In this document: positions 31,300-43,900 of the stretch, one piece after another
Layout of the letters: the number at the start of each line of letters is the position of its first letter
Position numbering within the stretch: the first letter of the stretch is position 1
DNA from: Rehmannia glutinosa
Taxonomy: Eukaryota; Streptophyta; Magnoliopsida; Lamiales; Orobanchaceae
Direction of reading: 5' to 3'
DNA length: 64,000 bases
Assembly: GCA_016081115.2 (NCBI GenBank)
Contig: CM071935.1
Coordinates: forward strand, 54,174,680 to 54,238,679
Made by a program: the position numbers and the translations under genes
Notes under the pieces: model-generated
What the model saw: the letters and a program-made list of their open reading frames with translations, nothing else
What the model was told of the DNA's origin: nothing
Databases searched by the model: none

Positions 31300-32631
31300 T
31301 GCACCAAGTATTTTTGTAACCTTATCGGTACTCAAGTTGAAACGTTATACATCCTTTTTAAATTTTTCTATTTCTTTTGTGAGTAAATCTTTTTCTGATT
31401 CAAGGCTTCTAACTTTAGCAAGAGTAATAGTATGAGCATGATCAAGAGATTCATAAGAGAAAAATAAATCATCCTTTTCTAATTTCAAGCTCTAAAAATC
31501 ATTTTTTATCTTTTACTTAACAATCATATTTTTGATATCATTTCGCTAATCATCACAATGTTCTTTCAATTCATCAATTAAAGAAAAAGATGATGTAGAG
31601 TGTTCCATGTCGGCTTTGTCAATGATAGCCATGCGACCTTGTTCAATTTCCTCATCATCTGATGTTGCAAGAAGTTTATCCCACGTTTTAGCTTCCGCAT
31701 TTAAGGCCTTCTTTTTGGGAAAAAACTTGTTCTCCTTTTGTTCTTCTCCACCGCTTTTTGACAATTGACGATAAAGTGTTTGGGCCTTTCACATTTAATG
31801 CACGAGTTATCTCTTTCTTTTCTTTCCTTATTTTATTCCCAAATTTGGCAAATTTTCTCACAAGAGCGGTCGTTTCCTCGTCTTCCTCATCACAAGGATA
31901 ACATACATTGTTGGAACTTGAGGCAAGACCCTTTGGGTTAGACTGCATACCCCATTGAGAAATAGATGGTTTTGAACTCTTCTTTTGTTTGAGATAGACT
32001 TAATAAGGAGATTTTCCGTAAGCTCGTCAATATTGAGAGTTTTCAGATTTTGAGCTTCCTTGATAGCCGTGACTTTTTCCGACCAAGTAGTGGGAAGAGC
32101 ATTTAGCACCTTAGTCATCTTGTCTTCTTTGGAAATTCCGAGTGCCATTAAAGGATTGACAATATTACCAAACCTTTCCACCATCTTAGAAATATTTTCA
32201 CCTTCAAACATAGTGAAATTTTTGAATCTTTGACCAACATGGACTTTCGAGCTTTTTCACCTTTTTTTGTTCGCTCATAGATGGTTTCTAATTTTGTCCA
32301 CACCTCATGGGTTGGATCTAATTCCCCGTATTTGATTATAGTCGATATTGATAAGAGAACAATGCAAAATATTTAAAGCCTTACTGTTTAAGGAGAAGAG
32401 TTTCTTGTCGTCTTCATCAAACTCCTTGAAATCTTTAGGAGCTAGTGTTCCGTCTTCCAATTTTTTTGTTGGTTTAGCAACTTCTTTATTAACTGCATTC
32501 CATAAATCGAATCCACACCCTTGTAGGAAGGACTCCATTCTATCTTTCCAAAGAGCATAGTTGTTGGAATCGAAAAGAGACGGATTATTGGATGAGGCAC
32601 CGGTTGGAAGATAGATCACTTTTGTAGGCAT
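31300..32631 (-). pseudogene. Gag of C
   Basis: ATG at 32631 opens MPTKVIYLPTGASSNNPSLF then NNYALWKDRMESFLQGCGFD, a UBN2-type copia gag. Further blocks: MVERFGNIVNPLMALGISKE and LNALPTTWSEKVTAIKEAQN (31858-32211), VRKFAKFGNKIRKEKKE (near 31850), an acidic stretch KTWDKLLATSDDEEIEQG (near 31650-31690) and a coiled region. A zinc-knuckle remnant precedes KSGGEEQKENKFF. Frame breaks occur near 32300, 31990 and 31770. Confidence 0.8.
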
Positions 32632-32638
32632 GGATCTT

Positions 32639-33670
32639 TGTTAGGAAATTTATTTTATAGATTTTAATGATGCTTAGAAAACTTTGTATTATGAAGTTGG
32701 CATAGTACATTTTTATATGTAATTTCTACTTTGTAATAGATATGATATAAGTTGAATTAATAGCAGCTAAGTAGAATTGCAGAAGACTTGCTGAAGAATG
32801 CATCACAACTAAGTTAATTAGAAGACTTTTAGTCAAGTACATCAGCCAAGTCCTTCAGAAGACTTACAACAGAGTCAACCAAGGAATGATTGAGATGACC
32901 CAATCTAAGTCAAAGGGGTAAAGCAGATGAAGGACTCAGAGACAACTGAAGAAGTCCATTGCATTGAAATTGAGGAAATTACCTATTTTGGTAACAAGGA
33001 CAAACATGCAACCTTAAAGTGCTCATGTTGAAAGAATATAAGAGGAATGAGCAAATGGGAAGCTTGCAGAAAGCTGGCACATCTTTTGAGACCTGCAGAA
33101 AGCTGGTAAACATGGTTGGGTCAACATCAAAAGCTGTGAAACAAGACAAGCCAACGAACACTAAGTAAGAGTTTGAATTTTTGTCTATCTCTTCAATTGA
33201 TAAAATTCAAACTCCTACTATAAAAGTTGAGGAATTTTCAGAGAGAAATTGAGAGAATACATATGAGCAAATACTATAAAGCAAAACACAGAACTGAGAA
33301 GCATTACAATTGAGAAAGCAAAATCTGCAAATAGTCTCTCTCGAGCTTAATCTAAAAAACATCCTCAAGCTAAACCGATTACACTTCATCCAACACTCTC
33401 AAGTGAAAAGATTGAAGTTTTTCATCAAGTTGAAGAAGAAAAACTTTTGTGAAATAGAAAGGGGTCTATATTTCCAATGATTGAAGGAAGTATAGTAAGG
33501 TTCAAGGTTGAGCCTGTTTGAATCTGAATGAGGAATGTGTGATCTACTCTATTGTTCAACACATGTGTCTAAAAGTCATAATTGTTTCTTGTAATTTAAA
33601 GATCGAAAAATTTGGTAAAGTCTATTCAACCCCCCTCCTAGACTTTACTTTGCACCCCTTAAAACCTACA
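32639..33670 (+). repeat. 5' LTR of element D, shortened in R-U5
   Basis: TGTTAGGAAATTTATTTTAT to CCCCTTAAAACCTACA, 1032 bp. Against the 1.57-kb sister LTRs it lacks roughly 0.5 kb near 33530-33610 (the segment around GTGGATTCCTCCGGGAGTTGG is absent). TATA box 33219-33225. Confidence 0.8.
33169..33225 (+). promoter_or_regulatory. D LTR promoter core with perfect 13-bp inverted repeat
   Basis: Arms GAGTTTGAATTTT (33169-33181) and AAAATTCAAACTC (33202-33214) enclose a 20-base loop containing TATCTCTTCAA. TATAAAA follows at 33219. The arms differ in sequence from the A/B arms but remain fully complementary. Confidence 0.7.
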
Positions 33671-33672
33671 AG

Positions 33673-33685
33673 TGGTATCAGAGCG
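33673..33685 (+). other. Primer-binding site of D
   Basis: TGGTATCAGAGCG, an exact initiator-Met-type site two bases after the LTR. Confidence 0.9.
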
Positions 33686-33778
33686 ATTGGTTCAAAAAAC
33701 CTTCCGCACTGGTTACTGAACTAGATTTCTATTTTCAAAAACATCAGCACTTGAGTTTTTCAAAGTTGAGTTATTATC

Positions 33779-35345
33779 ATGGAATCAAATATAACTCGTA
33801 TTCCAATGTTCTCCATTGAAGAATCTGATGACTGGAAAATTCGTATACCTGCACATCTCTCTGCGCTGCATGATGAAATATGGTTTGTCATCCAGGATGG
33901 ATCCATTAGAATCACCAAAAATGAACATAGTTGTAAGAGCAACATGAGATGATGCAGTGAGAGCTGTTAAAGTTGATAAACCCAGGAGTGAATGGACCAA
34001 CGAGGATAGAAAAATATATAACTTTGATAATGTGGCAAAAGACATATTATAGAAGACATTGGATAAAGCCATGTTCAACAAGGTCTAATCTTGCTGGACA
34101 ACAAAAGAGATTTGGGATGAGCTGACTTTAATCTGTGAAGGTTCAGAATGAATAAAGGAAAATAAGCTTACAATGGCAGTTCAAAAATTCGAAAATTCCA
34201 AAATGATGAACGGAGAGTTATTGGATCAGTTAGATGCACGGTTCAGAGAGATAACAAAGGAGTTATCTGCACTAGGCAAGGAATATACATAAGGAAATGT
34301 GTATGAAAATCTTAAGTGCACTCCCAGATGAGTGGGAAATGAAGGTAATGGCTCTAAGACATTCAATGGACCTAACAAAGATTTCAAATCATGAGTTATT
34401 CTCAGACCTGAAAGCGTATGAATTTGAGCTCAAAAAGAAAGCGCAAGATGAGATAGTTGCACCTAAGACTACTGCCTTGATAGCATGAGAGTCTAAGTGA
34501 GCAGGCTCCAAAGATATGATTGATACGAAAGAAAATGTCTTAATGGTCAAAAGATTTAACAAGTTCTTCAACAAGAACTACAAGAGAAATAAAGGAGAGT
34601 CCTCTAGAAGGCATTCAACTCCCTCTAAAGGAAAAGAGAAGACAACCCCCAATAGAGACGAGAAGAAAGTGGAAGACTTGTGCTGGAATTGCAGACAGTC
34701 AGGTCAAGTTGCAGTTGACTTCCCCTATCCACTAGTCAACAAATACAGGAATGATGAAGAAAAGAAAGTCTTCAGAGAAAGAAGAAATGAAAGAAAGAAA
34801 GCAAGGATGACTTCTGAATCTGATAGAACCAAATGTAAAGAAGCAGCAGAGTCAGGCAACAATGAAGCTAACTACTCTTCTAACACTGAAGAAGAGGCAT
34901 TGATTTGTCTCATGGCAAAAGAACAAGAAGATGAGGTAATTCCTAACTCATCTGATTCATATTCTGATGATAGTGATCATGAAACCCACACATCATCACC
35001 CATTGATCTTCACGATTCATTAGGCAAAATGATGAAAGATTTTGATCATATAAAAACCTCTCACACACTCCTAAGTGAGAAAAACAACCATTTCAGATGC
35101 TAAAACTCACAGCGGACTAAAGAACTGAGTGCTCTATGTCACTTAGTTGATGAGAACAAAGAGCTGAAGGCTGAAATTATAAAAATCAAAGCGGATTGTC
35201 CCTGGTAAGGAAAAGAGAGAGCTGGAGCTCAATAGTGTTATTGTGTCACTTAGCAAATTATCTAAAACATTGGATGAACTGATGATGATTCAAAAAGAGA
35301 TTGGAGACAAAGCATAATTGGGATTCAATTCCTTTGTGAATGCTC
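33779..35345 (+). pseudogene. Sirevirus gag of D, truncated
   Basis: ATG at 33779 (MESNITRIPMFSIEES-DDW) matches B and P. Later pieces: DEWEMKVMALRHSMDLTKIS (34297-34488), then 34516-35103 with VKRFNKFFNKNYKRNKGESS, a degraded zinc knuckle LCWNCRQSGQVAVDFPYP (His and last Cys lost) and the acidic serine-rich segment. Several stops occur. The gene is cut at 35345 by the E LTR, about where the Q/K-rich tail should begin. Confidence 0.85.
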
Positions 35346-36806
35346 TGTAGGTCCCAAGGGGTGTTTGTGTTAAGTCTAGAAGGGGGGATTGAATAGACTT
35401 AACCAAATTTTGATTTTTGATATTTAAATGCGAGTTTTAAACAAGTAACAACTTAGTCCTTTTGAGACAGCTTAGTTCAACCTCAATAGGAGAGTTAACC
35501 ACTCAACATAATCGACTGAGTTGTTGATAGAGTAACTCAGCTGAGTGAAGTGAGCTCTTTAAAAATTTAGCTAGCTTGGTTTTTAATAGCGGAAGTCTTA
35601 CTCCCTTTTTGTTAAGTGGTTTTACAACAGTTGTTTTGATTAAGTTATTTTCAGTTAAGTTAGGCAAATATATCTATCAACAGAATAAAATGTGCGATAA
35701 GTAAAGTGCTGAAAATAAAAAGACACAAGGCAATTTATAGTGGTTCGAGGATGGGGTAATTCCTCTACTCCACTCTTTGCCAACTCTTGAAGGCAATCCA
35801 CTAATGCAACAACTATTACAAGATGGATACAACAGTACGAGTAACCTTTGATCACACGGCTGGCTCTATTCCTGGGACTCAGCTTCTTTGCAAGACAGGT
35901 GTCTCACTACTTCAGCTCCTTCAAACCTTTGGAATTGATCACGAAACCCTCCAACAGATTCAAAGTTGGTTCTAACTTGAACCTCACTACACTTCTTTCA
36001 ATCCTTGGATGTGCAGACCCCTTTGTTCTTTAAAACAAATTTCTTCTTCAACTCAGTGAAGCTTTTCTTCCTTCACTGAGTGTGTTGGATAGAGTTATTT
36101 CGAATGTAGGCTTGAGGATTAGAATGTATTACTTGAGAGTATTTTTGATTGCTTGCTCAGATTTCTTGAATGGGTGTCTTGTAATCTCTCTCATAAGTTC
36201 CTCAGCCTTATATAGTGATAGTTTGAAAAAGTGTCTGTTGAAGAGATAAACATTTTTCAAACTTCACTTCTTGATCATTGGCTTGTCATGTTGTGCAGCT
36301 AATGATGTTGATCCAACCATAATTTAACGCCCTGCAGGTTGCCTGAAACTTCTGCAGCATTCTGCGAACTTCTCATTGGTTACCAACCTCTTGCACTCTT
36401 TCAGCAAGACAACTCTAAGGTTGCAGTCTGTCCCCTTTCTACTTTGGGTAATTTCTTAACTTTTCATTCCAACGGACTTCTTCAGCTTTCTTCGAGTCCT
36501 TTTGCTGCTTTACCCATTTGTTAAGTCTTCTCCAATCATCTGGGAATGATTCAGATGTCTGTCTACTGACAAACACAACTTTTTGGTACTTAGATGAATC
36601 TCTTCTTCGACACTCAACTGCAACTCAGTTGATTCTTCACTACGTCCTTCAGTCAACTTCTGCGATCTTCAACTTGGCTGCTTCGATACTCAGGTTATAG
36701 ATCTTATCTATTACATAATTGAATTACAACAAAAAATGGGGTGCCAACTTTCTAATCTAAGTTTTACATGCATCATCAAAATCTATACAATTAAATTTTC
36801 CCAATA
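35346..36806 (-). repeat. 3' LTR of element E
   Basis: Minus strand from TATTGGGAAAATTTAATTG (TG start mutated to TA) to CCCCTTGGGACCTACA, 1461 bp. TATA-like TATATAA at 36209-36215. The PPT is adjacent on the right and no PBS is present on the left, so this is a 3' LTR inserted against the D gag. Confidence 0.85.
36209..36263 (-). promoter_or_regulatory. E LTR promoter core with 11-bp inverted repeat
   Basis: Arms AGTTTGAAAAA (36220-36230) and TTTTTCAAACT (36253-36263) are perfectly complementary, loop 22 bases with TATCTCTTCAA on the minus strand, next to TATATAA. Confidence 0.65.
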
Positions 36807-36989
36807 ATTTCCCCCTTTTTGATGATGCTAAAACTTAAAATAAAAATGCAATGTAAAAAGTACTAAAAATAGATCGAGTGCAATAATGTATCATTTTATT
36901 GATCAACATTATGCACTTTAAATGTACTTACAATATTTTTGTGTATTTACAAACGTGTAAAAATACAACAAAATTTTTCCGCAGTTGTT
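36807..36989 (-). other. PPT and 3' untranslated end of E
   Basis: Minus strand AAAAAGGGGGAAAT (36807-36824) abuts the LTR, preceded by AGCATCATC. From there to the ORF stop at 36990 the sequence is AT-rich and non-coding. Confidence 0.8.
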
Positions 36990-39900
36990 TCATTGTCTCT
37001 GCTGCTTCATCCTTCTATTTTCATCTTCATCTCGTCTGCGACAATCTTCATCCTCCTTTCTCTTCTTCTCCTCAGCTTCCTTTCTTTTCTTCTTTTCGTA
37101 GTTTCTCTTGATTCTCTCCTCTTCTCTCAATATTTCTTGATATTCTCTGTCCTGCATTGTATTATCGTCTTCGTATTTGTGTGTAAGTTCATCACTGCGA
37201 CGAGCAGCTTCTCTATTCTCAAATTCTCTGAAACCCATCTAGTACAACTGATCCTTTTTGTGAGGATCTACGTACATAACCTTTTTAGGTCTTCTTGGAG
37301 GAGAACCTCTGTCTCTTCCACCAGACCTTGCGTCTCGTCCTCTTCCCCTAGCATGGTCAGCTCCCCTGGGAGTTTGTTAATTGGGCTGAGCCCTCGAAGT
37401 CTGCTGACTCTTTGGAGATTGAGTCTGTTGCTTCTTGGTCATATTCACAACTTCTAAACCTTTTTCCAAGTACATTTCCCAAGCTTTTTCTAAATCCATC
37501 CCTCAAAATATCCTTAAAACTTGAGAGTTTCAAACTCTTCGAAGGATCTTTCCACTAAGTCAGCTCCGGGAGTGGATTCTTCAGCTGATTCCTGGAGCAT
37601 TTCTGCTGCGCACTTGAACCTTGGCTTTCAAACTTTCAAACTTTCAATTACGCCGCTTTGCCTTCTCTCAAGCTCTTCTATTTCAGCTCGAGATTTCTGG
37701 AGTGTTAAGTCAGCTTTTTCCTCAGCTGACAATTCATGTGGCAGTTGGGAGAGTGGAGAAGTGGTAGATGAGCCTTTTTATCTTTGAAAATTATTTTCAA
37801 GGAGGGTCTTCTTGATCGATTCTTCCCCTTACTACTTTCCCCTTTTTGACATCATCACCTTTTACTAGAGAGAGAGTTGGAGTCGACTAAAGAAGGGAGT
37901 CGAGTTCTTGATGAGTGATGGAGTCTGTTGTTCTTTACTCGGTACGTAGAGTATGCAGCTCTGCCTTCATATCAAGCATTTCAGCTCACAGAGAATTTTC
38001 CATATGCTGCATATCCTTTTTGAACTATAACTTGAGCAGCTCCACATCTATCATATGCGTTCTTTCTAGCCTGTCGATGTTGTCCCACTGCCTCTAATGA
38101 AATTGAGCTTGTTCACCACACTAGATCAGAAGTTTGGAGAAAAGTGACCTGAAGTAGCCAACTTGCTCCCTACGAAGAGCCTTGGTTTGAGTAGTCCATT
38201 CTCGGATCCTCAACACAGCTCCTCGGATATCTCCCAAAATTATAGCATCATGGTCGTCTATCCTCTAGTTGAGATCAACAAATCCACGTTCCATAGTTTC
38301 CATTTCAGCACACATGCCTCAGAAGGCTTTTCAAAAGTCAGTTGCCTCAGGTGATGAATCATCTTGAAGAATGGATTCAAAATTGTAACCAAAAAGAACA
38401 ACTCTCATGTCATCCGGAGCTCGGAAGTCTGCTGGACTTATGTTAACGTGATAGCGTGCAGCTTCCTCCACAGTATCAGCAGCTAATGGAATTTCGTCAA
38501 CGTATGGAAAATCTATTTCATAAGGCCAATAGGCATTAAGAAAAGTCCCACTCCTCCTTCGTGAGCACTTCCCTCAGTCCCCTGGCTACCAGCTCTTTGT
38601 GCCTCAGCTGTGTGAGCTTCATTGGCATTCACAGCTGTGGAAGCGTGATGAGCTGATTGGGCTTCAGATGTCTTAACAACTTCATTGGCTCCAGCATCAT
38701 CATACTTTTGAGGTATCTGAGCCTCAGTTGCCTGAGTAACATCACGGGCTGGTGATGGCACCAAGGGAGGTGGTCCATCAACCAAAATAAACTTTGAAGA
38801 GGCTACTTTGGCGCAAGGTTCTTTCATCCTGGCCTCCATTTCCCTTTATTATGGATCAAACTCAACTTCATTTTCAGAGTTAATGAAATCCAGGGCTTCA
38901 TAGTCTGAGTCATCTAAAGCATCAATCTCTATAAAATCAACTGAGTCAGGTTCTGGCAATTTGGGAAGGGCCTCAGGCACTTTCACATTTTCCTATACAG
39001 TTCCCCTGGAATTCTCAACCTTCTTGGGGTCTTCAACTACCTTGGTAGCAGTTTCAATCGCTGCAAGGCCTTCAGCAGTCCTTTTTGCAGACTCAGTTGT
39101 ATTAGGGTCTTCATTATTGGCATCCTTCGAGGTATCAACCTCTGGGATTGTACTTTCAAGACCAGCAGTCTCAACTGCCACGGTCCTCCTCAATCCATTA
39201 GGCCTCAGTTACATTAGTAAATTCATTAGCCTGCAGTGCAGTTGTTCCTCAACTGAGACAGTCTTAACCGTCAAAGCATCATTAGTCCCAACTTGCTCTT
39301 CTTCTCGGGTCTCACCATTGCCTCCTAACACCAAATTTTCATTGTCTCCTACATCCTCCTCTGACCTGGCTATGATGTGTTCAGCTTCCCCCTCAGCTGG
39401 CTTACCAGCTAATTCATTGGCAATGGGGCCAGCTGACACCGGAGACTTGGCCGTATCATTTGAGTGTTCAGCCAAATGGGCAGTTGTCTCAACAACATCT
39501 ATAGGGCGTGGCTCAGTTAGGTTGCCATTTTCTGCTTCTTTTTCAACTTGATCGCCATCCTCCCTAGTTGGTCCCTCAGAGTGAGCTAGTGAGGTAGTTG
39601 CATCAATGGTCCTCACCATGTTAAGCATTACAGGGGTTAGAGAGATGGAAATAGATGATTCTCCAGCACCCCTGAGCATGGATGGCTCATGCATCTCACG
39701 TGACTCGTGCAGTGCATGCTTCAGCTGAGCCTTTTCCATAGGGTCAGCTCCATTAATAATTTCGATTTCGTTGCTGCTTCCACTGATGAAAGCTTCAGGC
39801 GAAATGTTTGGATCGGAAAATGGACAAACATGAGGCTCAAGGGCCTTAGCTTTCTCCAATGCCGTAGCATTCTCCTTATCCTTCTTTTCTTAAAGGATAG

Positions 39901-40740
39901 TGATACAAAACATTGCATCTAGGCCAAGATGGACAGTGATATTGTCCAAAAATCCTAGGGGATATTCCTCCTCATCGATCATGTCTAGCCTCTCAAACTG
40001 GACACGTATGGCACTCAGCTTCCAAAGCCTCCATGCGATCCTTCGGTAGGCTGGGGATTTTGGGCGTTCATCATCACTAGGGTCTTGCATAGGCTCTCCA
40101 ATAGCAGTCTTCTTGGACCCATCATCACCCTCATTATCAACCATTTTGTCCCGAGGGTCAGCAGTTGAGCAATTTTGAGCTTCTTTAGCATCTGCTCTCT
40201 CAGCAATGGTTTGGGCAACATCAGCTGAATTATCTTGAGTTTCTTCAGCATCACCATGTTCCCTTACTGTTGTGGGGGGAACTGCTGAATTATCTTGAGT
40301 TTCAGTCTCAGTTGTGGCGACTACAGCTGTCTCAACAGGTTTCTCATGTGTCTTCACAAGCCGTCTCCTGGTGCGCCTGTCTAAGGGGACTTCTACCTCC
40401 ACTTGCTCTGGTTCATCAACCGTGAAGGCTGACTCTGCTGCGGGCTGGATCTTCTGCTTCTTACCAACTAGCTTGCAAGGCACAGTTGTCCTTCTCTTCT
40501 TTGTCACCTTAGGAGTGACAGCAGCAGGTACATGGGAATGAGCTGGAACAGAGGCAGTTATGTCCTCGGGGACACGATCAACTGATTCCCCCTCAGAAGT
40601 GGCAGTCTTCTTGGCATGTGCCCTCTTCTGAGCAGCTGAGAGGTTTGCCTTGAACATCCTCTTGTTTGCAAGGAAAGGCTTTCCCCTGCAAAAGGGTACA
40701 CCTTTCTTCTCCATCAAATAGCCTAAGATCAGACTTTTAG
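36990..40740 (-). pseudogene. Post-pol ORF of element E
   Basis: Minus strand, reading 40740 to 36990. LMEKKGVPF and FLANKRMFKANLSAAQK (basic start, 40717); a long Thr/Glu/Val-rich region with repeats of TQDNSA (40200-40300); SREMHE (near 39690); AEGLAAIETATK (near 39070); Ala/His-rich stretch (38513-38839); LRREQVGYFRSLFSKLLI (near 38140-38190); LPHELSAEEKADLTLQKSR (near 37680-37745); FEEFETLKF (near 37530); VMYVDPHKKDQLY (near 37265); a charged coiled coil with EEKKRKEDEDCRRRDEDENR. Open segments are 40717-39890, 39859-39209, 39193-38993 and 38839-38513; frameshifts separate them. It is the best-preserved copy of this family. Function unknown. Confidence 0.75.
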
Positions 40741-40940
40741 TATCAATGAAATTTTAAGTGAAGTTATATTTTCCAAATCAGATGCCTAGTTAAATCTCTT
40801 TCTAAAACACATGGGTTGTGAGTTTGACATGATAACATATTTTGATGTACTTTTTTCACTTTTTCATTATTTGAGATGGCATATTTTGACGTATTTGTTT
40901 TATTTTTTTCATTATTTGTGAATTGGAATATATTTATTTC
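40741..40940. other. AT-rich DNA left of element F
   Basis: A short AT-rich stretch with TATTTTGA-GTATTTG-type near-repeats (40850-40900). I see no gene. It ends in the target duplication ATTTA of F. Confidence 0.5.
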
Positions 40941-40945
40941 ATTTA
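40941..40945. other. Target-site duplication ATTTA flanking LTR 1 of F
   Basis: ATTTA stands before LTR 1 (40941-40945), after LTR 1 (44986-44990) and after LTR 2 (53905-53909). Being AT-rich it is weak alone, but it appears exactly at the three places expected. Confidence 0.65.
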
Positions 40946-43900
40946 TGTCACGCCCCAAAAGGAACGCGATGACGATCCACAACTTAAATACAATAACCAA
41001 ACAGTCTAGACAAATATCAACGAGAACCCAATGAAACCGAGTCTAAATAGCAGCGGAAATAAATAACAAGTACAAATACAACTTACAGTCCACAATCTAT
41101 AATCCAAATTACGTACCCGAAAAATCAACCAAATATAACAACTTAAAGTCAAAGGGTCCTACGCCCTTCAGTTACAAACCGGAATGGAAGAAAATACAAG
41201 AGTCCAACAACAACACAAGAAAAGAGTCCAACAACAAGAAGAAGAACTAGTAAATCCAACAAGCGGAGTACAAGGCTCAATCCGTGGTCGGTTCGGCATC
41301 TTCAACGAAGTCCTCATCTATGGTTCGAAAATAGGTGGGGATGAGACAGAAATCTCAGTGGATGGGGTGATCATGTGCAAGTCTGGCGATATATAGTTAA
41401 TGTGGGAAAACAGTTATTTGAAAACGCGTGAGTATGATGCATGAATTCACACACAGTTTGCAAGCGTCGTGATAAATATATTTAAATAATATACTTATAT
41501 TCGAAAAAAGTTCATGGTCACACAGCACTCTGTGATTCAGTCAAGACAGGTAGGATTGTGTACGGAAATGTAACGCCAATCCCATGCAAGGCAAATAATG
41601 GTTGCGTACGGATTTGTAGCGCCAACCAACGGAAAACAAGTAGCGGTTGCGTACGGATTTGTAGCGCCAACCAAACGGATCCGACAACTCCGGAATCGTG
41701 TGGATCAGACAACGATTCCTTCGTTTTTCCTTGTAACTCCCCAGGCATGATGGTCCAAGACCGGCACCTTATCGCTCCATAGGCAAAGACAAAATCCACA
41801 GTGGAGCTTGCAAGGCTCGGATCTGTCATAATCATGATTATACCTCATGTACTATGACCCGCTTCCCTTGGACAAACTCCGTCCCTCAGTTGCGGGATTA
41901 GGACGATGGGGCCGGAAGAGTGGAATAGCAGCCGAGTTGCCCGGTTCCATCCCCGACGTATCCATTCCGAGAGAGTGAGCCGACACACCAAGTTGACTCG
42001 GCAGAAAGTAAATACAAGTCTGACAGCAACAACCAGTGCAATCGAGTATTATTGATTCAAGGAAGCAATTCAGGAAAATTTTTGAAAAACGCGAGTGTCA
42101 ATTATGGCGTTGGTGGAGTTTTTGGATGAAGATGATTATCGGAAGGATAAGCAACCTTCGATATCTTGAAAGATTAGGTAGAACATAAGTCCCGTTATAG
42201 ATTCAAATCGCAAGACGAGGAAGTCGCTCCGCGATCGGGTATTAATCGGTCAAATTGACCCGATAAGTCAAGGGTTTTTGGGAAAATAGAATACTTTAAT
42301 AAAATCTCCAAGTCAGAGGGTCCAGGGCTATTTTAGTAAAAGAGAAAATAATTTGAGTTAGGTCCTTTATAAAAGAAAATTTGTAATTCAGCCCCGTTTT
42401 GTAAAAACCAACACTTTTGGGGTTAAAAATTGAATAAATAAATATCCCGACCTTGAAAAATTACGAGGTAAGTTCCTAAATTCTCTAAATTTTTCAGAGA
42501 TTCAGGTTTTTAAAGTTTTGAGGTCGAGTTTTTATAAAATTCTCACATTGGCCCCAAATTTGTAAAAATTGCCAATTCGGACCTTAAGTTTAAAATAATC
42601 GGAACTCACAACCGGAAGGGCTTTTAATGTGATTCCAGTTGAAAAATGTCACTAAGGTTAGTGGGATATTGGGACAAAAGCAGTTTTTAAAAGAAATAAG
42701 TGTAAGTCCTTTAACTTTTGAAATGATCATTTTTGTCCCATTTTGAAATAATTGCCTTTAAGGCTTTTAAGGGTCCAATTGTCATGAAATTTGAACCTTG
42801 GGTCCAAAATATAATTAGGTTATAGTTAAGTTAGTATTTGCAGTTGCATGGGCTGCATAAGTCCCGGAAATTTCATTTGGGTCCTCAAGTTTAGTATTTT
42901 AGACATTAGTCCCTCAAGTTTAGTAAAATTGCTTTCCAAGCCCTACCCACTTGGATTTTTGGAATAATTTTAAAATATTTAATTCCCAGTACCTTAAGAG
43001 TAAAAATTTCAAATTTTAAAGTTTAGGTCTGGTGCAGTTTTAAAAATTGCAAAGTAGCCCTTAAACTTTCAAAATTTTACAATCTAGTTCTTGGGCTTTT
43101 AAAGGTTGATTTTATTTATCTTAAATCTCTTAAAACTTTATTAAAATGTCCAAAAGTCATTTTTGAACCTGAGTACAGTCCCAAAAATCGAAATTTGCAG
43201 AGGGGTCCTTTAACTTTTATTTTCTTGCAATTTAGTCCACCAACTTTCCATTTTTACATTTTTAAGTCCAAAATTGAAATTTAATCAATTATGCTCGACT
43301 TGTCCAGGTTATAAGTCATCCAAAAAATAGATTTTAAAGATCATACACACGCATGTCCAATACATACAAGAATTCATCAAATAAAACATTAAATTGCACA
43401 TGCATGCACCTAAAATTCAATAAATAGAAATTTTGAGCAACTCTTGAGAATTTTCATGACTTGATACATAAAATTGACATGCAATACATAGATTATATAT
43501 ATCTCAAGGCTCATGATCAATTTTCTATATGTATTTTGATAAAAACACCTAATAGTTGGAAAATATTTTTCCACCCACCTTAAAATTGGAAATTGTGAAA
43601 TAAAAGGATAAATTTCACAATTTTTGGATGAGGCTTCTTAGGTCAGCCCCTAAGTCAAAAAATATCAAAAATTTGAAGTTAGAAAAATGAGAGAAAAATG
43701 AAGGAGAAAAAGAAGGAGATAAGAAAATGAGAAGGACTACACTTTACCTTGTGTAGTAGGTGATTGGAGACTAGTTGAAGCTTAAAAATTGGAAATTTTG
43801 GTTCAACTCCAAAATCACCTAAGGTCAGCCCCTATTTCTCAAAAATGAAAAAGGGGTGTTAAAATTTGAAAAAAAATAAAAAGAAGAAGGAAAATACACT

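Larger units (their letters stand above)
30260..32638 (-). mobile_element. Copia element C (second Sirevirus-like family), gag to integrase only
   Basis: Minus-strand gag, protease and partial integrase. RT and RNase H are missing because the left end abuts an LTR fragment at 30259. The right end is cut eight bases upstream of the gag ATG by the LTR of D, so its own LTR and PBS are absent. Protein sequence is clearly different from B/P/D. Confidence 0.75.

Noticed and set aside
29290..33670. A composite mobile unit made of two plus-strand LTRs enclosing element C
   Set aside because: The left LTR has no PBS after it and no PPT precedes the right LTR; both simply truncate C.
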